In this document: piece after piece, positions 11,194-22,000 of the stretch
Layout: each line of letters begins with the position of its first letter
How positions within the stretch are numbered: the stretch's first letter is position 1
NCBI GenBank assembly: GCA_037447655.1
Contig: JBBHKE010001244.1
Coordinates: 226,346-290,345 of the forward strand
DNA from: Zygnema cylindricum
Taxonomy: Eukaryota > Streptophyta > Zygnematophyceae > Zygnematales > Zygnemataceae
Direction of reading: 5' to 3'
Length of the DNA stretch: 64,000 nucleotides
Translations under genes and position numbers: made by a program
Notes under the pieces: model-generated
The model's input: the letters and a program-made list of their open reading frames with translations, nothing else
Database searches by the model: none
What the model was told of the DNA's origin: nothing

Positions 11194-12182
11194 CAGTTCA
11201 AAAGTAGGTGACCGTACGCCCATACAATATGCCTATTGTACGCAAAACATACAATATGCCCTTAAGACCCATATTGTATTGGCCGCAAAATGAAATAAAA
11301 TAGGAACAGGGTTGAGTTGCACATCGATCGATAGAGAATTAAACGACATGTCTAAATTTTGAAAAAAAATCGGACAAAAAAAAATATTTCTGTGAGTTTT
11401 GAGGGACTTTTAATTTAAACCGTCAAATCTGGACGATCGGACGGTAAGTGATCAAAGTAGGCGATTTTAAAAAGATCACATGAAAATCCCATAACACAAC
11501 TTACGAAAGGACAATCTGCCATATTAGCGTCTTCAATTTTGAGGGCCACACTAAATAAAGCCTCAAATTGACCAACCAGACAGTATGGGACGATAAAAAA
11601 AAAAAATACCACACTGCCAAAAAATATACCAAAACCTACGGACCAACCCCGTTGGCGTTCACACGGTCGAAACGCGGCTGTCAGACAAATCTGTGTGAAT
11701 GGGATTTTTTACGACATGGTTATTTTCCCTTTTTAGAAAGCACATTCTCATGCGTCCACTGTTACTAAAACTAATTTATTGTATTTTTTTTAACTTAAAA
11801 AAAGGTGCATTTATGTACGGTCTGACACTGACCGTACATCACTCTATTTAAGAGACACCGTACTTTCATTATTTACGGTACTTGGAAAATAGCCCTAATT
11901 AGAGTAATGAAAAATATAGAGTAAACTACGCTATTCGAGAATTTTCCCGGTTTTTTTTCCCGGTTTTTTTTCCCACGGAATGTCATCCTACGCCGTGTCA
12001 GTTCGCTAAAAAATTCCGTCCGGCGGCGTGCGTTGTACTTTGATTTTACGTCAGATTCGGACGTTCGTACAGGAGTGTGCACAACGCACACACATACAGT
12101 ATGCCTACGATGCGAGAGTTTTGTGCAAAGTTTTGTGCGCCTACCAAAGGCCTACCACAAAAAAGCCTACTTCGGAACTATG
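11194..12182 (+). mobile_element. hAT-like element, copy A (989 bp), with 8-bp target duplication
   Basis: The element is flanked by perfect duplicates ACGGAGAG (11186-11193 and 12183-12190). The left end is CAGTTCAAAAGTAGG and the right end, reversed, CATAGTTCCGAAGTAGG. Subterminal repeats are plain: ATACAATATG three times near the left end and GCCTAC four times near the right end. It is the inverse of copy B over nearly its full length. No transposase is encoded, so it must be moved in trans. The short terminal repeat starting CA and the 8-bp duplication fit hAT. Confidence 0.85.
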
Positions 12183-12213
12183 ACGGAGAGTTTGATAGCC
12201 AGATACAATCAAC

Positions 12214-12736
12214 TACACCGCGCATCGTTATTAGTGTCAAAGTTTAAATAGTGTGTAAGTAAATATACCGTCATTGACGCTAATTAAGAATTTGAAAAAA
12301 AAAAAAAAAGGTTTATTCTAATTTCAGTGTTAAAAGCTAATTTGGAACAGCAAAAATGGAAAATTTTCTGTACGATTATATACATTATTATATGTATCCG
12401 TATAAATAAAAAAAATCGTACACCGTAGTGAAATTTAAATATCCGTACATGTCAGACCAATCCCGATTTTTTAGCGCACGTTCTTATGCGTACGCGTCCG
12501 ATTTAATTAATTTTTTGTTAAATTTTCACTTGAAAAGGTACATTTATGTACGGTCTGACATCGACCGTACACAACGCTATTTAGATCTTATTGAACTTTA
12601 GTTCTTTACGCTATTTTGTACGTACCTCAATTAACGTCAAGGAAAAATTAAAATCATGTATCCTATTTGAGGAAAAAAATCAAAATTTTAAGAACCCAAA
12701 TTAGTGACTTTGACACTTATAACGATGCGCGGTGTA
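12214..12736. mobile_element. TACACC-family MITE, 523 bp, GCGCATCG variant
   Basis: The ends are TACACCGCGCATCGTTATTA and, reversed, TACACCGCGCATCGTTATAA, with about 28 of 29 terminal bases paired, extending through GTGTCAAAG. The outermost TA may be a TA target duplication. The inside is AT-rich and GTAC-rich and non-coding. Confidence 0.8.
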
Positions 12737-12978
12737 GACGTGCACTCGCATTAATCGGTCAGAATGTTTGACCGGCTAACCGACGATTTCAACTACCGAC
12801 CGGTAGAAAAATCCAGCCGTCAAATCAGTTTTGACTGGAACAAATTTGACGATTACGGATCTTCTTTTGAGCTTCACCATGGAACCGACTGAGAACTGCC
12901 TATAAAAGGGACAGCCTGGACAGTCCGCAAAAACCGCAGACTGCCAAAACAAATAACCGGGATGAATAGCGGCTACTG

Positions 12979-13526
12979 TACACCGCCAATCATTATTAGC
13001 GTTGTGTACACTAATTCCATCCCGCTTTTTTTTATTTTTATTCTCCATTAGCGTAGTTCATTCTATTTTTTTCTTTATTCTATTTAGGGTTATCTTCAGT
13101 ACGTTGTCTCTTAAAGAGAGTGTTGTACGGTCAGTGTCAGACCGTACATACATGTACCTTTTTATGTTAAAAAGTACAATAAATTAGTTTTAGTAACCGC
13201 GGACGCATGAGAATGTGCGTTCTATAAAGGAAAAAAAACCAGGTCGTAAATAATTCCGCTCGCACATATTCGTCCGACAGCCGCGTTTCGACCGTGTGAA
13301 TGTACGATTTTTTGTGTACGATTTGCCAGATTTTGTACGGAGACCTATATTGGTGTAAGCATGTTTGCGACCGACATTTTTTTTTTCAAAGATCCAAATT
13401 ACCATAACCAAACAATTAGAATGTATGATTTTTTCCAAAATTTTTCAAATTCTTAAATAGCGTACACCACGGTAATTATTTTTATACGCTAAAAAAACTT
13501 ACACGCTAATAACGATTGGCGGTGTA
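12979..13526. mobile_element. TACACC-family MITE, 548 bp, GCCAATC variant
   Basis: The ends are TACACCGCCAATCATTATTA and, reversed, TACACCGCCAATCGTTATTA, followed by GCGT on both sides. Its left 130 bp match 3569-3700. Its middle (about 13120-13300) shares a core with the hAT-like copies A and B (for example AACCGCGGACGCATGA), so the two families have exchanged sequence or one was nested in the other. Confidence 0.8.
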
Positions 13527-13628
13527 GCATACAGGATTGGCAAACACACGTGGCAAAAGGAGTGGACACCGGACAGGGTACAGAATTTGTCCGAAGCCAG
13601 CGTCATCCATTGGAATCTTAAGATACAA

Positions 13629-13850
13629 TACCACCGCGAATCGTTATTAGCGTCGTGGTTTTTTTCGCAACATAAAACATCTTTTCTCCGTACACACTTA
13701 CCAGATTGTGGATCTGACGGTTGCGATTGAAAGGAATCATTCTCAGCTTCCGATTGGCGGTCTCTAATTCAAAATCCAGCAAGTGTGTACGGAGAAAAGA
13801 TGTTTTAGTTGGCGAATAAAACCTTGACACTATAAACGATTCGCGGTGTA
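13629..13850. mobile_element. TACACC-family MITE, 222 bp, with an inner 26-bp perfect inverted repeat
   Basis: The outer ends are TACCACCGCGAATCGTTATT (one extra C) and, reversed, TACACCGCGAATCGTTTATA. Inside, 13674-13699 and 13781-13806 are exact 26-bp reverse complements, longer and better kept than the outer ends. A related piece lies at about 15554-15690. Confidence 0.75.
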
Positions 13851-14367
13851 CTCCACTTGATTAAACCCGAGGCAAACGACAAACGGATGTACGAACAGCC
13901 AGCCGATCTGATACGACCAAATCCGCGAGGACCGTCACCTATTGCCGGATTGAAGCCAAAAACTGACAAAACAAAGGTCTACGTACGGACATCTTGAGGA
14001 TACGTGACAGGAGGACGCTTCATAATGAGTGGTGAATTACCGTACGGCTCCGTACCTTCTCCTCCGTTAGCCCAGACGCGCGTCGCCTTCGGATTTTGGA
14101 TTCCTGCTCGTTCGGCGGCCTCTGGTACGGCATGCGCGTGACGTGACGATGCGCTCTCCGGGGAAAGAATGAAGTACGGCGTCGTGGAAAGATTTGGTGC
14201 ACGGATCATCGGCGGAGGACCACTCACACCCTCTCTTCCCCCCCCCCCCCCTCTCCTTATTGCTTTCCCTCTCACTCTCTCCCTTCCCCCCCTCTCCCTC
14301 CCTTCTTCCTTTTCCCTCCCCCCATCCGATTAAGTGTTCCGGAAGTTTAGGATTTTGGGGTTGGGAT
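13851..14367. other. Gap between elements, with a C/T-rich tract
   Basis: 14228-14330 is a polypyrimidine tract with a run of C and CTCTCC/CCCTCC units. The rest has moderate GC content and no recognised gene. The last 8 bases are the left target duplication of copy B. Confidence 0.5.
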
Positions 14368-15329
14368 CATAGTTCGAAAGTAGGTTTTTTTATGGTAGGC
14401 CTTTGGTAGGCGCACAAAACTTTGCACAAAACTCGCGCAACGTAGGCATACTGTATGTGTGTGCGTCGTGCACACTCCTGTACGAACGTCCGAATCTGAC
14501 GTAAGATAAAAGTAAAGCGCACGCCGCCGGACGGAATTTTTTAGCGAACTGACACGGCGTAGGATGACATTCCGTGGGAAAAAAAACCGGGAAAAATCTC
14601 AAATAGCGTAGTTTACTCTATATTTTTCATTACTCTAATTAGGGATATTTTACAAGTACCGTAAAAAATGAATGTATCTTAAATAGAGTGGTGTACCGTC
14701 AGTGTCATACCGTACATAAATGTACATTTTGAAGTTAAAAAGTACAGTAAATTAGTTTTAGTAACCGCGGACGCATGACAATGTGCGCTCGAAAATGGGA
14801 AAAAAACCATGTCGTAAAAAATCCCGTTCACACATATTCGTCTAACATCCGCGTTTCGACCGTGTGAACGCCAACGGGGTTGGTCCGTAGGTTTTGGTAT
14901 TTTTTTTGGCAGTGTGGCAATTTTTTTTTTTATCGTCCCATACTGCCTGGTTGGTCAATTTGAGGCTTATTTAGTGTGGCCCTCAAAATTGCAGACGCTA
15001 ATATGACAGATTGTCCTTTCGTAAGTTGTGTTATGGGCTTTTCATGTGATCTTCTTAAATCGCCTACTTTGATCAACGACCGTCCGATCGCTCAAATCTG
15101 ACGGTTTAAATAAAAAGTCCCTCAAAACTCACATAAATTTATTTTTTTGTCCGATTTTTCAAAATTTAGACATGTCGTTTTATTCTCTATCGATCGATGT
15201 GCAACTCAACCCTATTCCTATTTTATTTCATTTTGCGGCCAATACAATGTGGGTCTTAAGGGCATATTGTATGTTTTGCGTACAATAGGCATATTGTATA
15301 GGCGTACGGACACCTAATTTTGAACTATG
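14368..15329 (-). mobile_element. hAT-like element, copy B (962 bp), with 8-bp target duplication
   Basis: Perfect flanking duplicates GTTGGGAT lie at 14360-14367 and 15330-15337. The ends CATAGTTCGAAAGTAGG and, reversed, CATAGTTCAAAATTAGG form short terminal inverted repeats. The whole element is the reverse complement of copy A (11194-12182), about 2.2 kb away, with scattered base changes and small length differences. It is non-coding. Confidence 0.88.
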
Positions 15330-15337
15330 GTTGGGAT

Positions 15338-15692
15338 TTTCTCTACCGTACATATTGGGATCATTTATTGACTTTCCCATGCGCATTGGATCCATATCAC
15401 AAAATCGGAATCGGATCGCCAGATTTTGTCGCATCCGTATCGCGACGTCAATCCGGTTGCACCGATATCGCGATATCGCGTAAAGAAAATGAAAATGTCG
15501 TATTGATTTATTGCATTGGTTGAACTACAGTCTACACTACATGCACATTACCGTACACCGTGTATCGCTATTAGGGTTAATGCTTTTTTTCGCCACTTAA
15601 TTTTTTTTTTCTTCGTACACACTTGGCCGATTTTCAGTGTAATACAACCAATCGGAAGTTAAGACTCTTACCTTTCAATCGTAACCGTCCTG
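15338..15692. mobile_element. Partial TACACC-family element and flanking sequence
   Basis: 15338-15553 shows nothing recognisable except alternating CGATATCG strings near 15470. From 15554 (TACACCGTGTATCGCTATTA) to about 15690 the sequence resembles the left and right halves of the 222-bp MITE at 13629, including CGTACACACTT. No right terminus was found before the next element begins. Confidence 0.45.
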
Positions 15693-16251
15693 TACACCGT
15701 GAATCTTTATTATACTTATGAACTCTATATCGGCGCCGCAAAATATTGATATTGATACCCGAAATACAGTGACTGATTCTATTTTATTGGTGACGTTAAT
15801 TACCGTTCTTGTGAATTAGCGTCAATGTAATTACCGTACTTATTTCATGAATAGTGTGGTGTACGGAATGTGTTTGCTGGTACAAAATTGTACTTGATTA
15901 TCGAAAATCGTACGGAAGTTGTAGTTAACTGATGCCGGTTGCATACAGAACTGCGCTTAGAATAAATGTGGAGTCGAGTTTGCGACAAACGCGTTCGCAA
16001 ACCCAAATTAAAATTATGGATTAATTGCACTGAAAGGACGCAACGTGGTACGGATTGTCAGATTTTGTACTTTTACCTATTTTAACGTATATGTAATGAC
16101 GACGGATTTTGTATACCTAAATCAGCGTTATAGAAAAATTACAATTAAACATTTTTTTCACAATGGGATCGATACACAAATTAACATCAATGACACTAAT
16201 TCATTATTGACACTAATAATTTCTAATAGTCTAATAACGATTCACGGTGTA
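15693..16251. mobile_element. TACACC-family MITE, 559 bp, GTGAATC variant
   Basis: The left end is TACACCGTGAATCTTTATTA and the right end, reversed, TACACCGTGAATCGTTATTA. It is non-coding and AT-rich. It is followed by a GTACTGTAC run leading into the next element. Confidence 0.75.
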
Positions 16252-16284
16252 CTGTACCGAAACGTAGCGGTTGTTTTCGTACAG

Positions 16285-16905
16285 TACACCACGAATCGTA
16301 ATTAGAGTAAATTACTCTAATTCGGTCGCTCAAAATTTTGACTCTATCACATCAAATAGAGTAGTCGATTCTAATTTTTTCATTATTCTAATTTAGGTGA
16401 GGTATAATTAGCATAAAAAATTATAATATAGGTTATTTTCAAATAGTGTGGAGTACGGACGACGTCTGACCGTGCAAAATTGTACTTTTATAAGTAAAAA
16501 AGTACAAATAATGATTTAATAGAATCGCGTTCGCACGTGAAATCGCACTAAACAAAAAAATCAATCACATCAAAAAAAGCCGTTCGCATAACTCTCGTCC
16601 GTCGACAACATCGTCGTCAGTGTGAACATTAACTGACATTCAATGCGACAAATATTATTAGCGTCATAATGATGTCATTACTACCCCGGACTGACACATT
16701 TTGTACGTCTACGTAATTTAGTGTTCATAATTATCGCGCACATAATTATCGCCGACATAACCCAATATAGAATAACTAAATAAATTAAAGTAAACTTCAT
16801 AGTTGAAAAAGCTCTATCACATAAATTAGCGTCAATTACTCTAATTGTTTTTTTTTGTTTTTTTACTCTAATTTTTTCATTACTCTAATTACGATTCGCG
16901 GTGTA
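16285..16905. mobile_element. TACACC-family MITE, 621 bp, CGTAATTAGAG variant
   Basis: The left end is TACACCACGAATCGTAATTA and the right end, reversed, TACACCGCGAATCGTAATTA, both followed by GAGTAA. The AATTAGAG version replaces the TTATTAGCG found in sister elements at both ends. The middle (about 16440-16520) shares the GTACGG...GTACTTTT core with the hAT-like copies. Confidence 0.78.
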
Positions 16906-16908
16906 CAG

Positions 16909-17111
16909 TACACCTTGAATCGTTATTAGCCTTATGTACTCTATATCGGCGCCCCAAAATCTTGACATTGATACCTTAAATATACTACATTACACTATTT
17001 AAGGACGTGGACCATAATCTGCCACGTCTCATGGAACTAAATTAGAATGAATGACCCTTTTTTTTTTTTTACACTAATAATTTCAATACGCTAATAACGA
17101 TTCAAGGTGTA
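16909..17111. mobile_element. TACACC-family MITE, 203 bp, TTGAATCG variant
   Basis: The left end is TACACCTTGAATCGTTATTA and the right end, reversed, is identical over at least 22 bases. Only the bases CAG separate it from the preceding element (ends 16905). The left 80 bp resemble the inside of the 15693 element (CTCTATATCGGCGCC). Confidence 0.82.
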
Positions 17112-17197
17112 GCTTCGTGACAGCGATTGATTGGGTACCCACGCGATGCGCTACGAACACCTACGCGGAATCTTGTAGTATCTTTTGCAGCTCGCAC

Positions 17198-17744
17198 CAT
17201 AGTTCAAAAGTAGGTGAAAGTAGGCCCATACAATATGCCTATTGTATGCAAAACATACAATATGCCCTTAAGACCCATATTGTATTGGTCGAAAAATGAA
17301 AAAAAAAAGTTACAGGGTTGAGTTGCACATGGATCGATAGAGAATTAAACGTCATATCTAAATTTTGAAAAAAAATCGGACAAAAAAAATAATTTCTGTG
17401 AGTTTTGAGGTAAAACTTTTTTAAACCGTCAGATTTAGACGATCGGACGGTCTCTGATCAAAGTAGCGATCTAAGAAGATCACATGAAAAGCCCATAACA
17501 CAACTTACGAAAGGACTATCTGTCATATTAGCGTCTGCAAATTTGAACGTCCGCGTGTTTTAGTTCGCTAAAAAATTTCGTCCGTCGGCGTGCGCTGAAC
17601 TATGATCATACGTCAGATTCGTACGTCCGTACAATAGTGTCCACAGCACACACCCATACAGTATGCCTACTCTACCCGAGTTTAGTGCCAAGTTTTGTGC
17701 ACCTACCAAAGGCCTACCATAAAAACGCCTACTTTTGAACTATG
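17198..17744 (+). mobile_element. hAT-like element, copy C (547 bp, shorter), with 8-bp target duplication
   Basis: Perfect flanking duplicates GCTCGCAC lie at 17190-17197 and 17745-17752. The ends are CATAGTTCAAAAGTAGG on both sides, an exact 17-bp inverted repeat. The left 350 bp and right 190 bp match copy A, but the central 430 bp or so (the part shared with TACACC elements) is missing. It is either an internal deletion or the form before the core was gained. Confidence 0.88.
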
Positions 17745-17752
17745 GCTCGCAC

Positions 17753-19038
17753 GTGTCTGCGGCAATGCTGACGAAAAGTGTTTGTTTTTAAGGTTTTTTG
17801 GATCCGTAGCGTTGTAAGGCTTTCAGTGGACCGTCTAGCTTCGATTTCGGAAACGACAAACGGGTAAATAGACATGTGCTGGATGGAGAGAATCTGTTCT
17901 ATACGAATAAAAACATTCTCGAGAAAAACAAACTGGCTTGTACTCATCCGGCGTAAGATTACGTACGAATTCAATAAACAGTCCAGCGTTCAACTTGTTT
18001 TTACGGTGTTTCTAGAGATTATGTCAGAGTGGTTGTATGATTCTCCTTCTAATATTGAACTTTTGACGATGTGCATTTATGAGATTAGAACTTTTGCGTC
18101 ATTTTCTTTAAAAGAAGTTCAGTTCAGAAGCTTCGTTGGAGGGCCATTCTATGTTTTAATCGTACAGCAAGCTGACTACAGTAGTACTTTTCGAACTATT
18201 GAACTTTGGTTACAGAATATAGGAAATAAGTTCAGCTCGACTTGTTTCAATTTCATAGTGGTGGGCTGGTGGCTATTACCGTGGTACGATGGCCCGTTTC
18301 TCTCTGTTTCTGACTTTCTGTTAACAAAACCGTGCTCGCCTGTTTTCTGGCCGCCCAATCAAGGCATGACAGAAACAGATGCCCCATCCCTCGACAATCC
18401 TAAAATTCGCAGGGAATCGCCCTCCTGCAGTGCTGCCAATTGTGCGAAATAAAGTTCGCTCTGAATCGTGTATAAGACAGTCGTATGTTATACCATAGTA
18501 TTATAAGTTTCACATGGCGACGGGATGTAGAGGCCGTACAGTACTGCTTCATGTGCTGATGTGGTCCTATCATGTCTGCATCGATTGCAACTTTGCAGCT
18601 TGGCATCTCGCAGGACAAATCAATCTCCAAAGAGCTACTTTGACTTCTTCTCTGTTTTGACCTCTGGTACAGTCCAGGATTGCCGCAGTCCTTCAGCTGC
18701 TGAAACATTGTTAGGTATGCGCTCTCACTCTGTACCCCCGTGTGTTTTCAGAGCCAATTTGTTTTTTTGCTTCGCTGTTTACTGTCATTGATCATGTGTT
18801 TCCCTCTCTTGCTGGTGTCTGCTTGATTGTAATCTGGTTTTGATAGCTCTCAGGTTCTGCTTCTGTGCAATTCCGTTTTTTTTTCCCTCTTTCGTCTCAC
18901 AGATGCTGCTGATGGTCCGAGCGTTCTATGGCATGGTACACGTAGACATGTAAATATTGGAGAATGCTTTCAGTTGGCCACTGATCCTCCCGTACTACCC
19001 GAAGGTACCAAAGCGACATTGTAGGAGAAGGTTTTATT
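17753..19038 (+). promoter_or_regulatory. Upstream region of the TTL gene, with possible 5' UTR intron and uORF
   Basis: A GTATGC donor-like site near 18714 and a polypyrimidine tract ending TCTCACAG at 18902 suggest an intron in the 5' UTR. Directly after the acceptor, 18903-18953 is a 16-codon upstream open frame (MLLMVRAFYGMVHVDM, stop TAA) that ends before the main ATG. A 192-codon open frame at 17874-18452 shows no recognisable domain. No TATA box could be chosen with confidence. Confidence 0.35.
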
Positions 19039-22000
19039 ATGGCATCGCCAGCCTCCCCATTGGATGAGGCAAAGGCCAAGAATGGCAGCTGGTTTTCTGG
19101 ATCACCTGCCAAAGAATCTACGAGTTCTCCAGCCTCCAAGCATAGCCCTGGAGGGAAGGCTAGTGGATGTTGCTCCGATGGAGTATGCGGTGCCCCTAGT
19201 AAACCCGCACAGGTCCCAACCCGGCCTGCAGTCAACTCTAGTAGTTGTTGTTCTGGGGGAGTATGCAGTGCTCCCAAGAAAAATTCGCCTGTGCCGGCTC
19301 GACCTGCGGTAAGCAGTGGTGGATGTTGCTCTGATGGAGTTTGCAGTGCTCCTGCCAAAACCGCACCCCCCCCTCCTCGTGTTGCAGCGAATCCAGTCGG
19401 AGGTGGTAGTGGATGTTGCTCTGGTGGAGTTTGTAGTGCACCAAAGCAGCCTGATGATTCAGCAGAATTGAAAAAAGCACTTCTGAGTCTCAATGCAGAT
19501 GATGTAAAGGATGTAGGTAACATGTACTACAAAAAGACAAAGTTTACAGAAGCTTTGCAACTTTATGATCGGGCAATCTTCCTGTCACCTAATAAAGCCC
19601 CATATCGTGCGAACAGAGCTGCAGCACTCAGTGGGTTAGGAAGAATTCAAGAAGCTATCAGTGAATGCCAACAGGCTATTGCTCTTGATTTGAGTTATAC
19701 TCGGGCTCATCAACGTTTAGTTGGGCTATTTATCAGGATAGGCAAGTTTGATGAAGCCCGCATGAGTATCAAGTTTGCTCCAGCAGGAGAGCTGAAGGAA
19801 GAAGTGAATAAGCTTGAACGGGTAGAGGGACATTTTGCAAAGGCGGCGGAGGCAGAGAAAGCATTTGACTGGGGTTCTGTTCTCAAAGAATCGGATGCAG
19901 CCATCAATCTTGGCGCAGATTCTATTCCACGGGTACTTAACCAATGTCCCTGTTGCCTTTGTCCAGATACGAGAGATTGAAATGTGTAATGTCATTGTTT
20001 ATAGTTGACATTGTTTTTGGTGTATTTAAACTTTAAGCTGCTTTATTTGGCATTTTTGTGGAGTGGTTTTTGACTTAAAAAGACTTGATGTTTGCGCTTA
20101 ATGCTTTAATTTCCTTCTCCGGCTATTTTTTGTGGTTGAGACAAATCTGTTATTTGGCCTTTTCTCAAAGACTACTACACTGCTTTCAGTGAGGTGTATT
20201 TGTCAACAATTTCCAGCACCCATTAGGTTGCAACTTAATGGACTTTATTATTGTGCTATTCAATGATAAGATGTCCCTGCATTTTTAAGTGTGCTCTTAA
20301 TCAGATCCTTGCGCCTGCTTTTTCCCTTGCACTGCTGTTGATGTTATTTCTTTGTGGATGAGAATGTTTTTTTGCAGGTTTTGAGGTGGAAGGCAGAAGC
20401 TCTGGTAAACTTACGCAGGCTAGACGAGGCGGACTTTCTTTTGCGGTCAGCATTTCTTCTTTTTCAGAAAAGTGACCACGACTCCATTTATGATCCGGAG
20501 CAGGGAAAACTGTTGGTTTTATCAGCGAAGGTTGATCTTGCTCTAGGAAGGTGAGTCGTTTTCCTCACAACCTCAATTAATTTTCTTTCAGATTAAGACC
20601 GTGTCCTACCAATTTTTTTTTGGATTTTATGATACTTAATAGTTTTCTGCTTCTTCGATGTTTTTCACCTCCACTCTCGTTTTCTTGTTCTGCTGTGTTT
20701 CTGTGTCGCTATTGCCCTCGAGGTCAAACTATGCAGAACTTGGACGTGTGCTATTATCGATGTCAATAGTGACATATGGTTCAATTCTGGACTTGTATGT
20801 TGATACCTGTGATGGGCTGGTCTGAAGTCTGGTTTCAATCTTGTGATATTGTTTACTCTCAACTTTTTTGAGCAGGTTTGAGAATTCGATGGGAGCATTG
20901 GAGTCAGCCTTAAAACTGGATCCAGACAACAAGGAGCTGGTTTCCTTACTCAAAACAGGCCGGTCACTTGGCCGGGCTCGGAATAAGGGAAATGATCTCT
21001 ATAAGGCTGGGGATTTTAATGGAGCAATTGCAGCGTACGGTGAAGGTTTAGCTGTTGACCCAGTCAATGCAGTGCTCCTGTGCAACCGAGCAGCTTGTCA
21101 TTCAAAGCTTATGCAGTGGGAGAATTCTCTGAAAGACAGCAATGCAGCATTAGAGAGCCATCCACGTTACACGAAAGGATTGCTCAGGCGGGCATACTGC
21201 TTCTCCAAGGTAGTTGATTGCTTTTTTGGTCATGCTTGTTCCTTTTTATTTGCAATAATTGCTGAATTTGTGGCTATTCGGATACCATCCTTGTGCTTCC
21301 AGAACTGAGGTGCTTCCTACCATGGAATAGTTATATTGTTGTCGTCAATTGTAGTGTCTAGATGTTCTGTGGCTTCAAGTTTGCCTTTCGGACCTAACAA
21401 TCTTGTTGGTGTCCCTTCTATCTGGAGTTTCTGACCCACTGTAATCCTGATAGACATTCTGGTTAATCACTGAGTTTTATGCTGGCTGTTTCAGTTGGAG
21501 AAATGGCAAGATGCTTTGCAAGATTACGAGAAAATCCAGAAGGAGGTGCCTCACGATCAAGAAGTAGCAAAACTTCTTGCGGAGGCACGATCTGCTCTCC
21601 AGAAAAGCACAGGGAAAGATGACACTGCTAATAAAAGTAGTGTTCCAGACGCCAGCCTGGTGGTTGAAGTGTTTAGCACTGAGCAGTTTCGGGAAGCAGT
21701 AAACTCATCAGGTGGGCGCAAGGGCCGATAGTTCTGTAGATTTGATTGGTGGGGGTTTTCGCTGTTTCAGAGGACAGAATATGCATTGTCAGGCGATTTT
21801 CTGTATTCAAGGATGGGTCCACATGATCATGCTATCTTGCAGTGGAGATTTGTTGTAAACGTATTTTCTTCGCGATATTAGAGCCATCCCCTTGCCTTTA
21901 AGATTGTTATAATGTTATGCAGTCAATTTGTTTTTAGGATGTCGTAGGAAGGTACCTCGAATTATATTTTCAGTTGCATACCCTGAACAATGATCCTTTT

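Noticed and set aside
12214-17111. TACACC elements considered as Helitrons or LTR fragments
   Set aside because: They have true terminal inverted repeats on both ends, are 200-620 bp long, and lack a TC start, CTRR end or LTR structure.
17874-18452. 192-codon open frame on the + strand upstream of TTL
   Set aside because: No domain, no family resemblance and no codon bias visible. It lies in a likely promoter/5' UTR region; I cannot support it as a gene without transcript data.
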